A stretch of DNA of 64,000 bases from the NCBI RefSeq assembly GCF_014851815.1, contig NZ_JACVAJ010000002.1, positions 558,001-622,000 on the forward strand. The letters are read 5' to 3'. Of the stretch, positions 15,168 through 24,613 are shown piece after piece. The DNA is from Pseudoxanthomonas sp. PXM01. GTDB lineage: Bacteria; Pseudomonadota; Gammaproteobacteria; Xanthomonadales; Xanthomonadaceae. The position numbers and the translations under genes were made by a program. How positions within the stretch are numbered: position 1 is the stretch's first letter; the number at the start of each line of letters is the position of its first letter. The notes beneath the pieces were generated by a model. The model was not told where the DNA came from and did no database searches. It was given only the letters and a program-made list of their open reading frames with translations.

Positions 15168-16103
15168 CTACTCCCTGACGTCGATGATGCGGACGCTTCC
15201 CATGGGCCCGATAGGCGACAAGTCTTTGCTGCTCAACCGGATCACCTTGTCACCGATGGCGATGAGGATCGTGTTGTCACGAAGGTCCACCGCGAGTGTC
15301 GGGAGGGTGTCCCAGCATTCTTTCTGGCTGTTGTAGTCGGCAATGATTTTCGTGATCGGCACGAACCCTGGCTCGGCTTCCCCCTGTAAGGGAGCCTGCG
15401 TGCGAGCAACATAGGCGGTTGTCTCGCAGATGGATTTCCCACCGAACAGAAGTCGCACGTCGATCGGTGTATCGACCTCCTTGGGAATTCCGTGAGGCCC
15501 GATCACCGTCTTGCGCTCGAACAGTGAGTCACCCAGCACGACCTCATGCCCCCCGCCCTTTCGATCCTTCCAGCCACCGTAAACCGCGGGTCGGTCGTTA
15601 CCTACGGTGTACGGCACTCCCGGAACGGATGCGTATCGAATCCCGTCAGGGGTGGTGAAACTGTAGGCGAAGGTGTAATCCAGCCTTTCGGCAGGAAAGT
15701 TCGATTCGATCGGATCCACCTGGACGGCCGCTACGCGCTCACCCGAGAAGAACTCCAAGGCCTGTGCTACGCCATTCTCAGGCGACGACATCAGCCAGAG
15801 TTTCGACGGGTTTCGGCGCTCATCAATGATGACTTCCTCCGCCGGGAATTCACGCTCTGCTACGACCGTAGCTGGCCAATTCACATAGGGCTGAATGCTG
15901 GTTCCAGCTGGCGACTTTCCTACGTGCTGGCAACCAGACAACAGTGCAAAAGGGACCATGCCAAGAAGCAATACGAACCCATACTTTGGTCTTGACCGAT
16001 GGAGATCACTTCGCCGCGTCGTGTGTCCACCATCCAAGCAGGGCGACGCGGCGGGGATCCTGCCCGAGCGCCACCAGAATGAGGCCAAGAGTAGTTTCGT
16101 CAT
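15168..16103 (-). CDS. lipoprotein, candidate immunity protein of the lysozyme-like effector
   Basis: A 311-residue product with a lipobox LLSGC preceded by GFVLLLGMVPFA, so the mature protein should be an envelope lipoprotein of about 250 residues. Most of it is beta-strand-like with regularly spaced Gly/Asp turns. ATG 16103 has AGGAGG 9 nt upstream, but it places about 40 residues before the hydrophobic core, unusually long for a signal peptide. An internal start (for example a TTG just before LLLGMVP) cannot be excluded. The adjacency (27 bp) and order, lipoprotein then cell-wall hydrolase, match the known pattern in which Xanthomonas protects itself from its own type IV effectors by periplasmic lipoproteins. 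Specific homology was not established. Confidence 0.6.
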   Translation of the reverse strand: MTKLLLASFWWRSGRIPAASPCLDGGHTTRRSDLHRSRPKYGFVLLLGMVPFALLSGCQHVGKSPAGTSIQPYVNWPATVVAEREFPAEEVIIDERRNPSKLWLMSSPENGVAQALEFFSGERVAAVQVDPIESNFPAERLDYTFAYSFTTPDGIRYASVPGVPYTVGNDRPAVYGGWKDRKGGGHEVVLGDSLFERKTVIGPHGIPKEVDTPIDVRLLFGGKSICETTAYVARTQAPLQGEAEPGFVPITKIIADYNSQKECWDTLPTLAVDLRDNTILIAIGDKVIRLSSKDLSPIGPMGSVRIIDVRE

Positions 16104-16325
16104 TCCCTACAACCTCCTGTCGATTGCCGCAATTCCTTTCGTATCAATCGATAGCGCCGTCCACTTCGTCGAGGCGCACATCCTCTGTTGCTATCTACAC
16201 CGCATTCAAGAGAAACGCATTTATGAAGGATGGAAGACAGGTTCTTCCGGCTATCCTCCGTCACAGTGAATGTGAAATTCACAAACATCCAATCTGACGA
16301 TAGACGGCGACATAGAAAAGAAAAG

Positions 16326-16343
16326 CCCCGGCCAAAGCCGGGG
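16326..16343 (-). terminator. rho-independent terminator of the S8 protease gene
   Basis: CCCCGGC, loop CAAA, GCCGGGG; read on the minus strand the stem is followed by CTTTTCTTTTC. It lies 43 bp after the protease stop. The remaining intergenic part (16104-16320) shows no gene. Confidence 0.85.
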
Positions 16344-16385
16344 TTCTTCCTGCACATCCCTGCGCACTCCCTCAGAGCGCAATCC

Positions 16386-18176
16386 TCAGAAAGTGATACT
16401 CCAGCTGTTGATGTAGCCGGTATCAGCCGCCGCACGGTCACGCGCACGCAGGCGCCACGAACCGTTGAGCGCTTCGCTGGACAGGTTCACCGTATACGTC
16501 TGGTTGATGTTGTCTGCACTGCCGCCCGTGCGGTTGTGCAGCACATACACCGACCCGTCCGGCGCCAGCAGGTCGACGATCAGGTCGCCCTTGTACGTGT
16601 GCACGATGTTGACCGCCACCTGCGCATTGCTCGGCGCATTGCCCGTCCGACCCGACACCGCGATGGTGCTGGTCACGCCCGTCGTGTTGTTGTCCGGGAT
16701 GTTGACGTCGGTGCCGTTGGTGTACGTCTGCACGCCACCCACCGGCGGCGTACCACCCTGCGCCGCGACCACCGCCGCGTCCGCATTCACGATGCCCGCC
16801 CCGCAGCCACCCGAACACGTGCCCGGCAACGGACGCGCCGTGTTCTTGATGATGGTCTCCACCTGCGCCGGCGTCAGGGGCGACGGAGCCGCGGCCTGCA
16901 TCAGCGCGACCACGCCGGCCACATGCGGCGCCGCCATCGACGTACCGTTGTACGACGCGTAGCTGGCGCTGCCCGGCGTGGTGGTGCCGGTGTTGAGCGT
17001 GGACAGGATGCTCGCACCCGGCGCCGAGATATCGATGCCCGTACCGTAGTTGGAGAAGCTGGCGCGCGAACCGGCCGAGGTCGTCGCCGCCACGGCGATG
17101 ACGTTCGGGCAGTTCGCCGGCACCGCGGTGGACACGTTGGCGTTGCTGTTGCCCGCCGCCACCACCACCGTGGTGCCGCGACCGACCGCACCGTTGATCG
17201 CGTTCTGGTAGGTGGCCGAACAGGTACCGCCGCCGCCGAGCGACATGTTGATGACTTCGGCCGGATTGGCGTTCGCCGGCACACCGCTCACCGTACCGCC
17301 CGAGGCCCAGGTGATCGCATCGGCGATGTCCGAGGTCAGGCCACCGCAGCGGCCCAGCACGCGCACCGGCACGACCTTCGCACCGAACGCGGTACCGGCC
17401 ACGCCGGTGCTGTTGTTGGTCACCGCCGCCACCGTGCCCGCCACATGCGTGCCGTGCCAGCTGGAATTGCTGACCGGCGAGCCGCTGTAGCACTCGTTCG
17501 CCACCGGGTTCCAGTCGCCTTCGTCGTTCGGGTTGGAATCGCGGCCGTTGCCGTCGCGCGAGACGAACGTGTCGCTGATGAAGTCGTAGCCCGGCAGGAT
17601 GTTCGCGTTGAGGTCGGCATGGTTGGTGATGCCGGTGTCGATCACCGCGACCACCACGCCCGCACCGGTGGACTTGTCCCAGGCCGGACGCACGTTGATG
17701 CCGGAGGCGGTGGTGCCGAAGCCCCATTGCTCGGACAGGCGCGCATCGTTCGGGGTCAGCACGGCGTACATGCGCTGGTCGACTTCGACGTATTCGACAT
17801 TCGGATCCGCAGCCAGCTGGCGCATCAGCGATTCGGCTTCCACGCGGTCCAGCTTGCGGTCGGCGCGCACGACGTCCGCACCACCGGCGGCCAGGCGACG
17901 CAACTTCTCCAGCCCCAGCGCACGGCCGCCGCGCTTGGCGACGCCCGTACTGGCCGCCGTACTCAGCGAGCGCTGCAGCTGCGTCGCATTGGTGCTTTCC
18001 GTACTGCCGTCGCGGTACTTCACGATGAAACGGTCGTAGCCGCCGGGTTCTTCCACCTGCAAGCCGCTCATGTCGACGCGACCGGCCATCGCCGGCAGCG
18101 CGTACAACGACGCGAGCACGGCGGACGACAGGCACAGCAGGCGCACACGCGAACCACGCTTTGCAAATCCGGACAT
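16386..18176 (-). CDS. secreted subtilisin-like (S8) serine protease with C-terminal P domain
   Basis: A 596-residue preproenzyme. The signal peptide ends near ALPAMAG (residue 31), with an I9-type propeptide to about 145. The S8 catalytic domain has the triad D180 (VVAVIDTGI), H241 (HGTHVAGT) and S413 (NGTSMAAPHVAG) and the oxyanion Asn342 (VVAAGNSN). A C-terminal P/homoB domain (about 480-596) carries VNIVHTYKGDLIVDLLAPDG and the closing LRARDRAAADTGYINSWSI. It should be exported through the general secretory pathway and a type II system and processed autocatalytically; P domains stabilise and may be cleaved off. ATG 18176 has GGAG 6 nt upstream; the long N-terminal extension of the open frame is non-coding. 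The gene is monocistronic, with its own terminator. Confidence 0.95.
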   Translation of the reverse strand: MSGFAKRGSRVRLLCLSSAVLASLYALPAMAGRVDMSGLQVEEPGGYDRFIVKYRDGSTESTNATQLQRSLSTAASTGVAKRGGRALGLEKLRRLAAGGADVVRADRKLDRVEAESLMRQLAADPNVEYVEVDQRMYAVLTPNDARLSEQWGFGTTASGINVRPAWDKSTGAGVVVAVIDTGITNHADLNANILPGYDFISDTFVSRDGNGRDSNPNDEGDWNPVANECYSGSPVSNSSWHGTHVAGTVAAVTNNSTGVAGTAFGAKVVPVRVLGRCGGLTSDIADAITWASGGTVSGVPANANPAEVINMSLGGGGTCSATYQNAINGAVGRGTTVVVAAGNSNANVSTAVPANCPNVIAVAATTSAGSRASFSNYGTGIDISAPGASILSTLNTGTTTPGSASYASYNGTSMAAPHVAGVVALMQAAAPSPLTPAQVETIIKNTARPLPGTCSGGCGAGIVNADAAVVAAQGGTPPVGGVQTYTNGTDVNIPDNNTTGVTSTIAVSGRTGNAPSNAQVAVNIVHTYKGDLIVDLLAPDGSVYVLHNRTGGSADNINQTYTVNLSSEALNGSWRLRARDRAAADTGYINSWSITF

Positions 18177-18504
18177 CAGACTCTCCCTCAAAGATGAAAT
18201 GAAAAGCCGCCAATGCGGCAATAACCCGGTCGAGGGCGCTGGGCAGGTACGAGGGGGTGGACAGGCTGTTGCGTTCGACCGGATGAACGCGCTGCGATGC
18301 AGGGCGTACAGCGACGCTATCGGTTTGCGACCACGTGAATCAGCGATGAAAGACACAGTTCGCAACGACATGTTGCAAACGTAATCATCGGAATACATGC
18401 ATGAAGCGATGGTCACCGGTAGACATCGCCGCGTAGATTCATTTACGTGTCGTGCGCGTGATGAGTGCGAATTTTTTATTCGCATCACTGCTTCTTCTCT
18501 GCAT
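18177..18504. other. non-coding region upstream of the protease gene
   Basis: About 330 bp with no credible gene. The part beyond 18340 is distinctly A+T-rich compared with the surroundings and presumably holds the protease promoter, though no convincing -35/-10 pair could be fixed. It contains the inverted repeat at 18359-18379. The open frame that runs through here on the minus strand has no ribosome-binding site and lacks coding character. Confidence 0.6.
18359..18379. promoter_or_regulatory. operator-like inverted repeat upstream of the protease gene
   Basis: TTCGCAAC, 5 nt, GTTGCAAA: arms of 8 nt with one mismatch, centred about 190 bp before the protease start. The size and symmetry suit a dimeric regulator. 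It is not a CRP/Clp-type TGTGA-N6-TCACA site. The assignment is by shape only. Confidence 0.3.
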
Positions 18505-18535
18505 AAAAAAAGCCCGCTTGTCAGCGGGCTTTTTT
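18505..18535. terminator. bidirectional-looking rho-independent terminator after ilvE
   Basis: Seven A, GCCCGC, loop TTGTCA, GCGGGC, six T. It lies 17 bp after the ilvE stop (minus strand) and has a U run in either direction, so it can insulate ilvE from the protease promoter region. Confidence 0.9.
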
Positions 18536-18552
18536 CTGCGACGCGTTGCGGA

Positions 18553-19659
18553 TCAGTCGCGCAGCTTCACCAGCCAGCCGTGGCGATCCGGCAGGCGGCC
18601 GTACTGGATGTCGGTGAGTTCCTTGCGGATGCCCATCGTCACCTCGCCGGCCGGCGCGTTGATGTCGCCGACTTCGAAACCGCGGCCCTTCAGCTGGCCG
18701 ATCGGCGTGATTACCGCAGCGGTGCCGCAGGCGAACACTTCGACGATGTCGCCCGAGGCGACGCCCTGCTTCCACTCGTCGATGGAAATCCTGCGCTCTT
18801 CGACGGTGTGGCCGCGGTCGCGTGCGATCTGGATGATGCTGTCGCGGGTGATGCCTTCCAGGATGCTGCCCGACAGTTCCGGCGTGGCGATGCGGCCGTC
18901 CTTGTAGACCAGGAACACATTCATGCCGCCCAGCTCTTCCAGGTACTTGCCTTCGACCGGATCGAGGAACAGCACCTGCGAGCAGCCCTGCGCCTGTGCT
19001 TCCTGCTGCGGCAGCAGCGAGGCGGCGTAGTTGCCGCCGCACTTGGCGGCACCGGTGCCGCCCTTGCCCGCACGCGCATAGTCCTCGGACAGCCAGATCG
19101 ACACCGGCGCCACGCCCTTGGCGAAGTACGCGCCGGCGGGACTGGCGATGACGTAGTAACCGGCCTGCTGCGCGGCGCGCACACCGAGGAAGGCCTCGGT
19201 GGCGATCATGAAGGGACGGAAGTACAGGCTGGTCTCGGGCGCCGACGGCACCCAGTCGCCGTCGATGGCGACCAGCTGGCGCAGCGACTCGACGAATTCG
19301 TTGACCGGCAGCTGCGGCAGCGCCAGGCGCGCGGCCGAGCGCTGCAGGCGCGCACCGTTGGCATCGGGGCGATAGGTCCAGATGGAGCCGTCGGCATGGC
19401 GGTAGGCCTTGATGCCTTCGAAGATCTCCTGGCCGTAATGCAGCACCGAGGCGGCCGGGTCGAGCGACAGCGGACCGTAGGCGCGCACTTCGGCGTCGTG
19501 CCAGCCCTGCGCCTTGTCCCAGGTGATGGCGACCATGTGGTCGGTGAAGTGCAGGCCGAACCCGGGATTGGCGAGGATGGCGTCGCGCTCGGCCGCGGTG
19601 CGGGCCTTGTCGGAGCGGGTCACGCGGTAGGTCAACGGGGCGGCGTTCATCACGTTCAT
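18553..19659 (-). CDS. ilvE: branched-chain amino acid aminotransferase (class IV PLP enzyme)
   Basis: A 368-residue enzyme catalysing the last step of Leu, Ile and Val synthesis, with 2-oxoacids and glutamate as partners. It is of the larger BCAT type shared with eukaryotes and many bacteria rather than the ~309-residue E. coli form. Its signatures are LHYGQEIFEGIKAYR, YFRPFMIATE and the PLP lysine K206 in AAKCGGNYAASLLPQ, followed by NVFLVYKDG and EVFACGTAAVITPI. The start ATG 19659 has AGGAAG-type sequence just upstream; an ATG three codons in is the alternative. The sufT gene ends 42 bp upstream on the same strand, so the two may share a transcript ending at the strong terminator downstream. 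Confidence 0.96.
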   Translation of the reverse strand: MNVMNAAPLTYRVTRSDKARTAAERDAILANPGFGLHFTDHMVAITWDKAQGWHDAEVRAYGPLSLDPAASVLHYGQEIFEGIKAYRHADGSIWTYRPDANGARLQRSAARLALPQLPVNEFVESLRQLVAIDGDWVPSAPETSLYFRPFMIATEAFLGVRAAQQAGYYVIASPAGAYFAKGVAPVSIWLSEDYARAGKGGTGAAKCGGNYAASLLPQQEAQAQGCSQVLFLDPVEGKYLEELGGMNVFLVYKDGRIATPELSGSILEGITRDSIIQIARDRGHTVEERRISIDEWKQGVASGDIVEVFACGTAAVITPIGQLKGRGFEVGDINAPAGEVTMGIRKELTDIQYGRLPDRHGWLVKLRD

Positions 19660-19701
19660 CTCTTCCTTCCTGACGGGTTCTGCAAGGGACGAGCCGGGGG
19701 C

Positions 19702-20253
19702 TCAGAGCATGCCGGTTTCCAGCTTGGCGGCATCGGACATCATGTGGCGGCCCCACGGCGGATCGAACACCAGGTCGACGTCGGCCTCGGCGATGGTGGG
19801 GATCATTTCCAGCTTGCTGCGTACGTCATCGACCAGGATCTCGCCCATGCCGCAGCCGGGCGCGGTCAGCGTCATCTTCACCTCGACGCCGCGCTGGCCG
19901 TCGTCGCGGGTGGTGAGGTTGGCCTCGTACACCAGGCCGAGGTCGACGATGTTGAACGGGATTTCCGGATCGAAGCAGGTGCGCAGCTGGTTCCAGACCA
20001 GCGCCTCGACCTCTTCATCGCTGGCGTTGTCGGGCAGCGACAGCGGCTCGGTGGGCTCCTTGCCGATCGCGTCGGCATCCTTGCCCGCGATGCGGAACAG
20101 GTTGCCTTCGACGAAGACCGTATAGCTGCCGCCCAGTGCCTGGGTGATGTAGCCATAGCTGCCGGCCGGCAGGGTGACGAGTTCGCCCTGCGGCACCAGC
20201 ACGGCGGCGCAGTCGCGGGAGAATTGGACGGGTTCGCTGCTGCGGGAGTACAT
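19702..20253 (-). CDS. sufT: SufT-type Fe-S cluster assembly protein (MIP18/DUF59 family)
   Basis: A 183-residue protein: an N-terminal region (VLVPQGELVTLPAGSYGYITQALGG in outline) found in SufT proteins, then a MIP18/DUF59 domain with PFNIVDLGLVYEA and the MTLTAPGCGMG cysteine motif, ending in VDLVFDPPWGRHMMSDAAKLETG. SufT helps mature Fe-S proteins under high demand. ATG 20253 is preferred: a TACAAT -10-like hexamer on the minus strand (20303-20298) would start transcription near 20290, after which this is the first ATG. The TTG at 20289 opens the same frame but adds 12 unconserved residues. Confidence 0.9.
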   Translation of the reverse strand: MYSRSSEPVQFSRDCAAVLVPQGELVTLPAGSYGYITQALGGSYTVFVEGNLFRIAGKDADAIGKEPTEPLSLPDNASDEEVEALVWNQLRTCFDPEIPFNIVDLGLVYEANLTTRDDGQRGVEVKMTLTAPGCGMGEILVDDVRSKLEMIPTIAEADVDLVFDPPWGRHMMSDAAKLETGML

Positions 20254-20363
20254 GCCAGACCAGATGGGGGCGCGCGTGGGGCGCTGCAAGACGGCCTATT
20301 GTAGCCCCCGCACCCCGGCGGTCGCGTTCAGGCCCTATCCTTGGCGGCCCTGCCGGAGTCTCC

Positions 20364-20777
20364 ATGTCCCCCGCCCCGCGTCGCATCCCCCGCTGGCTGC
20401 TCCCCGTGATGCTCGTCGTGGCCAGCGCCTGCGTGCTGGTGATCTGGGTGTCGCTGGCGCTCTACCTGCAGCGCCAGACCGGCTGGATGGCCCTGCTGGT
20501 CGCGCTCGACGTGGTGCTGGTGCTGCGCCTGGGCGGGATGGCTGCCGGCACGCGCCGCGCGGTGCTGGCCGCAGGGGTCACCGTCGCGATCTCGGCGATG
20601 GCGCTGTGGACGGTGCCCGCGACCCAGCTCGGGTTCGCGCTCGGACTCAGTCCATGGGAATCCGCCCTGCGGCTGGGTGCGCACCATGGCTGGACACTGA
20701 TCTCCCTCACCACCACGCCGCTGGACGTAGTGGCACTGGTGGCGGCCCCGCTGCTGGCGGCCTGGTGGACGCGCTGA
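20364..20777 (+). CDS. hypothetical integral membrane protein
   Basis: A 137-residue protein with four predicted membrane helices (about 11-34, 39-56, 64-84 and 113-135) separated by short loops and an Arg-rich N-terminus expected to face the cytoplasm. It is divergent from sufT with about 110 bp between them. No conserved motif was recognised. The next membrane-protein gene follows 58 bp downstream on the same strand, and they may be co-expressed. Confidence 0.65.
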   Translation: MSPAPRRIPRWLLPVMLVVASACVLVIWVSLALYLQRQTGWMALLVALDVVLVLRLGGMAAGTRRAVLAAGVTVAISAMALWTVPATQLGFALGLSPWESALRLGAHHGWTLISLTTTPLDVVALVAAPLLAAWWTR

Positions 20778-20835
20778 GGGCAGTGCCGGAATTCGCACCA
20801 CGCCCTTCGCCATCCTCCGTCGCAGGGACATACGC

Positions 20836-21300
20836 ATGAAACATCGGCTCGCCCCCGCGCTTCCCCTGCTGGTCGGTGGCGGCTTGCTGATCGGAACGCT
20901 GGACCTGCTCTTCGCCTTCGGCTTCTGGGCACCGCGCGGCGCCACCTTCACCGGCATCCTGCACTCGATCGCCGCCGGCTGGTACGGCGCGCAGAGCCGC
21001 GAAATGGGGCTGCACAGTGCCGTTGTGGGCGCGCTGTCGCACTACCTGATCGCCAGTACCTTCGTACTCGCCTACTGGGCGGCGGCGGGCGGGTGGCCAG
21101 CGCTACTCCGCCATCCATGGATCTGCGGCAGCGCCTACGGCGTGGCGCTGTACCTGGCGATGAACTTCATCGTGTTGCCGCTGTCTGCCGCCGGCGAGCC
21201 GAGCTTCGCGGACACTGCATGGGTGGCCAGCAGTGTCGTTGCCCATGCGCTCATCGGCGTGCTCTGCGCCTGGTTCGCGCGCAAGGCGCGGCGATACTGA
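20836..21300 (+). CDS. hypothetical integral membrane protein (YagU/DUF1440-like in appearance)
   Basis: A 154-residue protein with four membrane helices (about 9-29, 55-80, 95-115 and 125-147). Small polar motifs within them, such as GGLLIGTLDLLFAFGFW and YGVALYLAMNFIVLPLS, recall the DUF1440/YagU group of inner-membrane proteins, but the match is only by eye. ATG 20836 follows a short GC-rich leader without a strong ribosome-binding site. It is convergent with pntB. Confidence 0.65.
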   Translation: MKHRLAPALPLLVGGGLLIGTLDLLFAFGFWAPRGATFTGILHSIAAGWYGAQSREMGLHSAVVGALSHYLIASTFVLAYWAAAGGWPALLRHPWICGSAYGVALYLAMNFIVLPLSAAGEPSFADTAWVASSVVAHALIGVLCAWFARKARRY

Positions 21301-21331
21301 GCGTGGCCGGCGGGCAGTATCCGCCGCGCCT

Positions 21332-22716
<1,385 letters not shown>

Positions 22717-22720
<4 letters not shown>

Positions 22721-23208
22721 GCCCGGCTCCCTTCCGACGACGACGCGGATTGCTTGTCCAACCGATGGTGTTCACGCATTTCGATGGCTGTCTTGAGCAG
22801 GCCGACCATGCCGAGTCCGAAGGCCACCAGGCCGAGCGAGAGCTGGTTCACCGCGGTGGTATCGGCCAGGTACGCCCCTGCCAGCCCGCCAGCCATCGCA
22901 CCGAACGCATAGAACGCGAGCAGTGCCAGCATCCAGCGCCCCTTCCGCGGGTCCTGCCAGACGCGGCGCGACATCTCGTTCTGCGTGCGCGTGGGGTCCT
23001 GCAGCGAGGACAGGCCGATGCCCACGCCGGCATACAGCAACGCGTAGTTCCAGTCGTCGTAGACCGGCGACCAGCTGGCCGTGGATACGGCCGCGATCGA
23101 CCAGGCCGACTTGGCCATGTAGCCCAGCGCGACCAGCAACGCGGGGTACTGCAGATAGCTCCCCCACTGGAAGACATCCCGGACCGACCAACGCTGGCGT
23201 GCAGGCAT
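22717..23208 (-). CDS. membrane protein of unknown function inside the transhydrogenase operon
   Basis: A 163-residue protein with about four membrane helices (19-42, 58-70, 92-115 and 120-141) and a polar C-terminus (REHHRLDKQSASSSEGS). It sits between pntAB and pntB with overlaps or minimal gaps. The GTG at 23226 overlaps the pntAB stop (GTGA) and would add six residues; ATG 23208 is given here because neither start has a strong ribosome-binding site. No transhydrogenase motif is present, so it is an extra partner or passenger rather than a subunit known from E. coli. Confidence 0.75.
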
Positions 23209-23222
23209 CAGGGCAGCGCTGC

Positions 23223-23522
23223 TCACTTGCCACCCGCCGGCGGCTTGCTGCTCTTGAACATCTCCAGCATGCGCTCGGTGACCACGTAACCGCCGGCGGC
23301 GTTGCCCGCACCCAGCAGCACAGCAATGAAGCCGATGGCCTTCTCCAGCGTCGTGTCGGCATGGCCCAGCACGACCATCGCGCCGATCAGCACGATGCCG
23401 TGGATGAAGTTGGAGCCGGACATCAGCGGCGTGTGCAGGATCACCGGCACCCGCGAAATGATCACGTGGCCGGCGATGGCCGCCAGCATGAAGATGTACA
23501 GCGCCACGAACCCGTCGCTCAT
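23223..23522 (-). CDS. pntAB: NAD(P)+ transhydrogenase alpha subunit, membrane part (PntAB/PntA2)
   Basis: A 99-residue protein corresponding to the C-terminal membrane segment of single-chain PntA. It has three or four helices and the signature VPVILHTPLMSGSNFIHGIVLIGAM, ending with GYVVTERMLEMFK. In E. coli this is fused to the NAD(H)-binding domain; here and in many alphaproteobacteria and xanthomonads it is a separate chain. ATG 23522 has GGGGAG immediately upstream; in-frame starts at 23534 (ATG) and 23543 (GTG) also exist. The partner gene pntAA is not adjacent but at 26197-27300. Confidence 0.93.
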   Translation of the reverse strand: MSDGFVALYIFMLAAIAGHVIISRVPVILHTPLMSGSNFIHGIVLIGAMVVLGHADTTLEKAIGFIAVLLGAGNAAGGYVVTERMLEMFKSSKPPAGGK

Positions 23523-23684
23523 CCGCTCCCCCATCCTGTCCACGTTGTCGATGCACGGGCGCTGCCCGGTGCTTCCGCATCATAACCGCACCTGAACCCG
23601 GCGGTGGGTGGCGCCACCGCGTCAACCTCCGGCCACCTCGGGCGTTTCCGTGCCTGCAACACCCACCCCACGAAGGAGCCGACC

Positions 23685-24020
23685 ATGAAGCGCATGTCGT
23701 TGCTGGGCCTGACCATCCTGCTGCTTGCCGCCACCGGGACCGCCATTGCCGGCGATCGTGGCGATCGCATCGACCAGCGCCTGGACCGCAAGGGCGAGCG
23801 CATCGAATACCGGCTGGACGCGCGTGGGGTCCGCATCGAGCGCCAGTTCGACCGCCGTGCGCAGTGGGCCGACCAGCATGGCCGTCCGCACCTCGCCAAC
23901 CGCCTGGAGCGCCGGGGCGACCGTGTCGATGCGCGGCTGGACCGCAAGGGCGAGCGCGCCGAGGCACGCTGGGACCATCGCGGCGACCGCATCGATCGTC
24001 GCCTCGACCGTCGCGGCTGA
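23685..24020 (+). CDS. small exported protein made of Arg/Asp-rich RGxRIDxRLDRKG repeats
   Basis: A 111-residue product with a signal peptide (cut near TAIAG, residue 22). The mature part is almost entirely a degenerate repeat of about 14 residues, RGDRIDQRLDRKGERIEYRL and so on, ending in RRLDRRG. The strict alternation of basic and acidic residues every 3-4 positions predicts a long single alpha-helix with salt bridges. AAGGAG is 8 nt ahead of ATG 23685. It lies just before an ECF sigma operon on the same strand (23 bp gap) and may belong to it. Composition does not point to an enzyme; envelope spacer or metal/anion binding are possibilities only. Confidence 0.75.
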   Translation: MKRMSLLGLTILLLAATGTAIAGDRGDRIDQRLDRKGERIEYRLDARGVRIERQFDRRAQWADQHGRPHLANRLERRGDRVDARLDRKGERAEARWDHRGDRIDRRLDRRG

Positions 24021-24043
24021 TTCACGGCGCCGGCCGCTAAGCT

Positions 24044-24613
24044 ATGTTGGTGAGCACCGCATCAAGCCCGTTGCCCGACGCGTCGTCGCCCAGTCCGCTG
24101 GCGGCGACGCTGGACCTGTTCCTGGCCGACATCGGACCGCGGGCGTTCCGCTTCGCCGAGGCCGGCCTGCGCCATCGCGAGGATGCGCTGGATGCCGTGC
24201 AGGACGCGATGATGAAGATGCTGGCCTACCGCGAGCATCCGGCGGCCGAGTGGTCACCGCTGTTCTGGAGCATCCTGCGCCGGCGCATCATCGACATGCA
24301 GCGTCGCGCCGGTTTCCGGCTGCGCTGGCTGCTGCCGACCGGCGACCGCGGCGAAGAAAGCCCGGTGGACTGGGCACCGGACCACGGTGCCGGCCCCGCA
24401 CAGACGCATGACCAGCGCGAAGCCTACGCACGACTGGTGCAGGCCCTGCGCGCCCTGCCCAACCGGCAACGCGAGGCATTCACCTTGCGCGTACTCGAAG
24501 AACTGGACGTCGCCGACACGGCGCGCGCCATGGGCTGCTCGGAAGGATCGGTGAAGACCCATCTGTCCCGCGCGCGCGACGCCCTGCAACGGCAACTGGA
24601 GGAATTCCGATGA
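24044..24613 (+). CDS. ECF-type RNA polymerase sigma factor
   Basis: A 189-residue sigma factor. Region 2 is RHREDALDAVQDAMMKMLAY with the -10-recognition helix LFWSILRRRIIDMQRR. Region 4 is ALRALPNRQREAFTLRVLEEL with the helix-turn-helix VADTARAMGCSEGSVKTHLSRAR. It is of the RpoE-like small-sigma type common in xanthomonads with the two genes that follow. The start may be ATG 24044 or the GTG two codons later; no clear ribosome-binding site distinguishes them. It overlaps the next gene by 4 nt (ATGA), suggesting that the gene product downstream is its regulator. Confidence 0.9.
   Translation: MLVSTASSPLPDASSPSPLAATLDLFLADIGPRAFRFAEAGLRHREDALDAVQDAMMKMLAYREHPAAEWSPLFWSILRRRIIDMQRRAGFRLRWLLPTGDRGEESPVDWAPDHGAGPAQTHDQREAYARLVQALRALPNRQREAFTLRVLEELDVADTARAMGCSEGSVKTHLSRARDALQRQLEEFR

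Noticed and set aside
16230-18197. 655-codon plus-strand open frame opposite the S8 protease gene
   Set aside because: Its translation is a run of His/Arg/Val-rich sequence typical of an antisense frame; the minus strand has the full catalytic triad and P domain.
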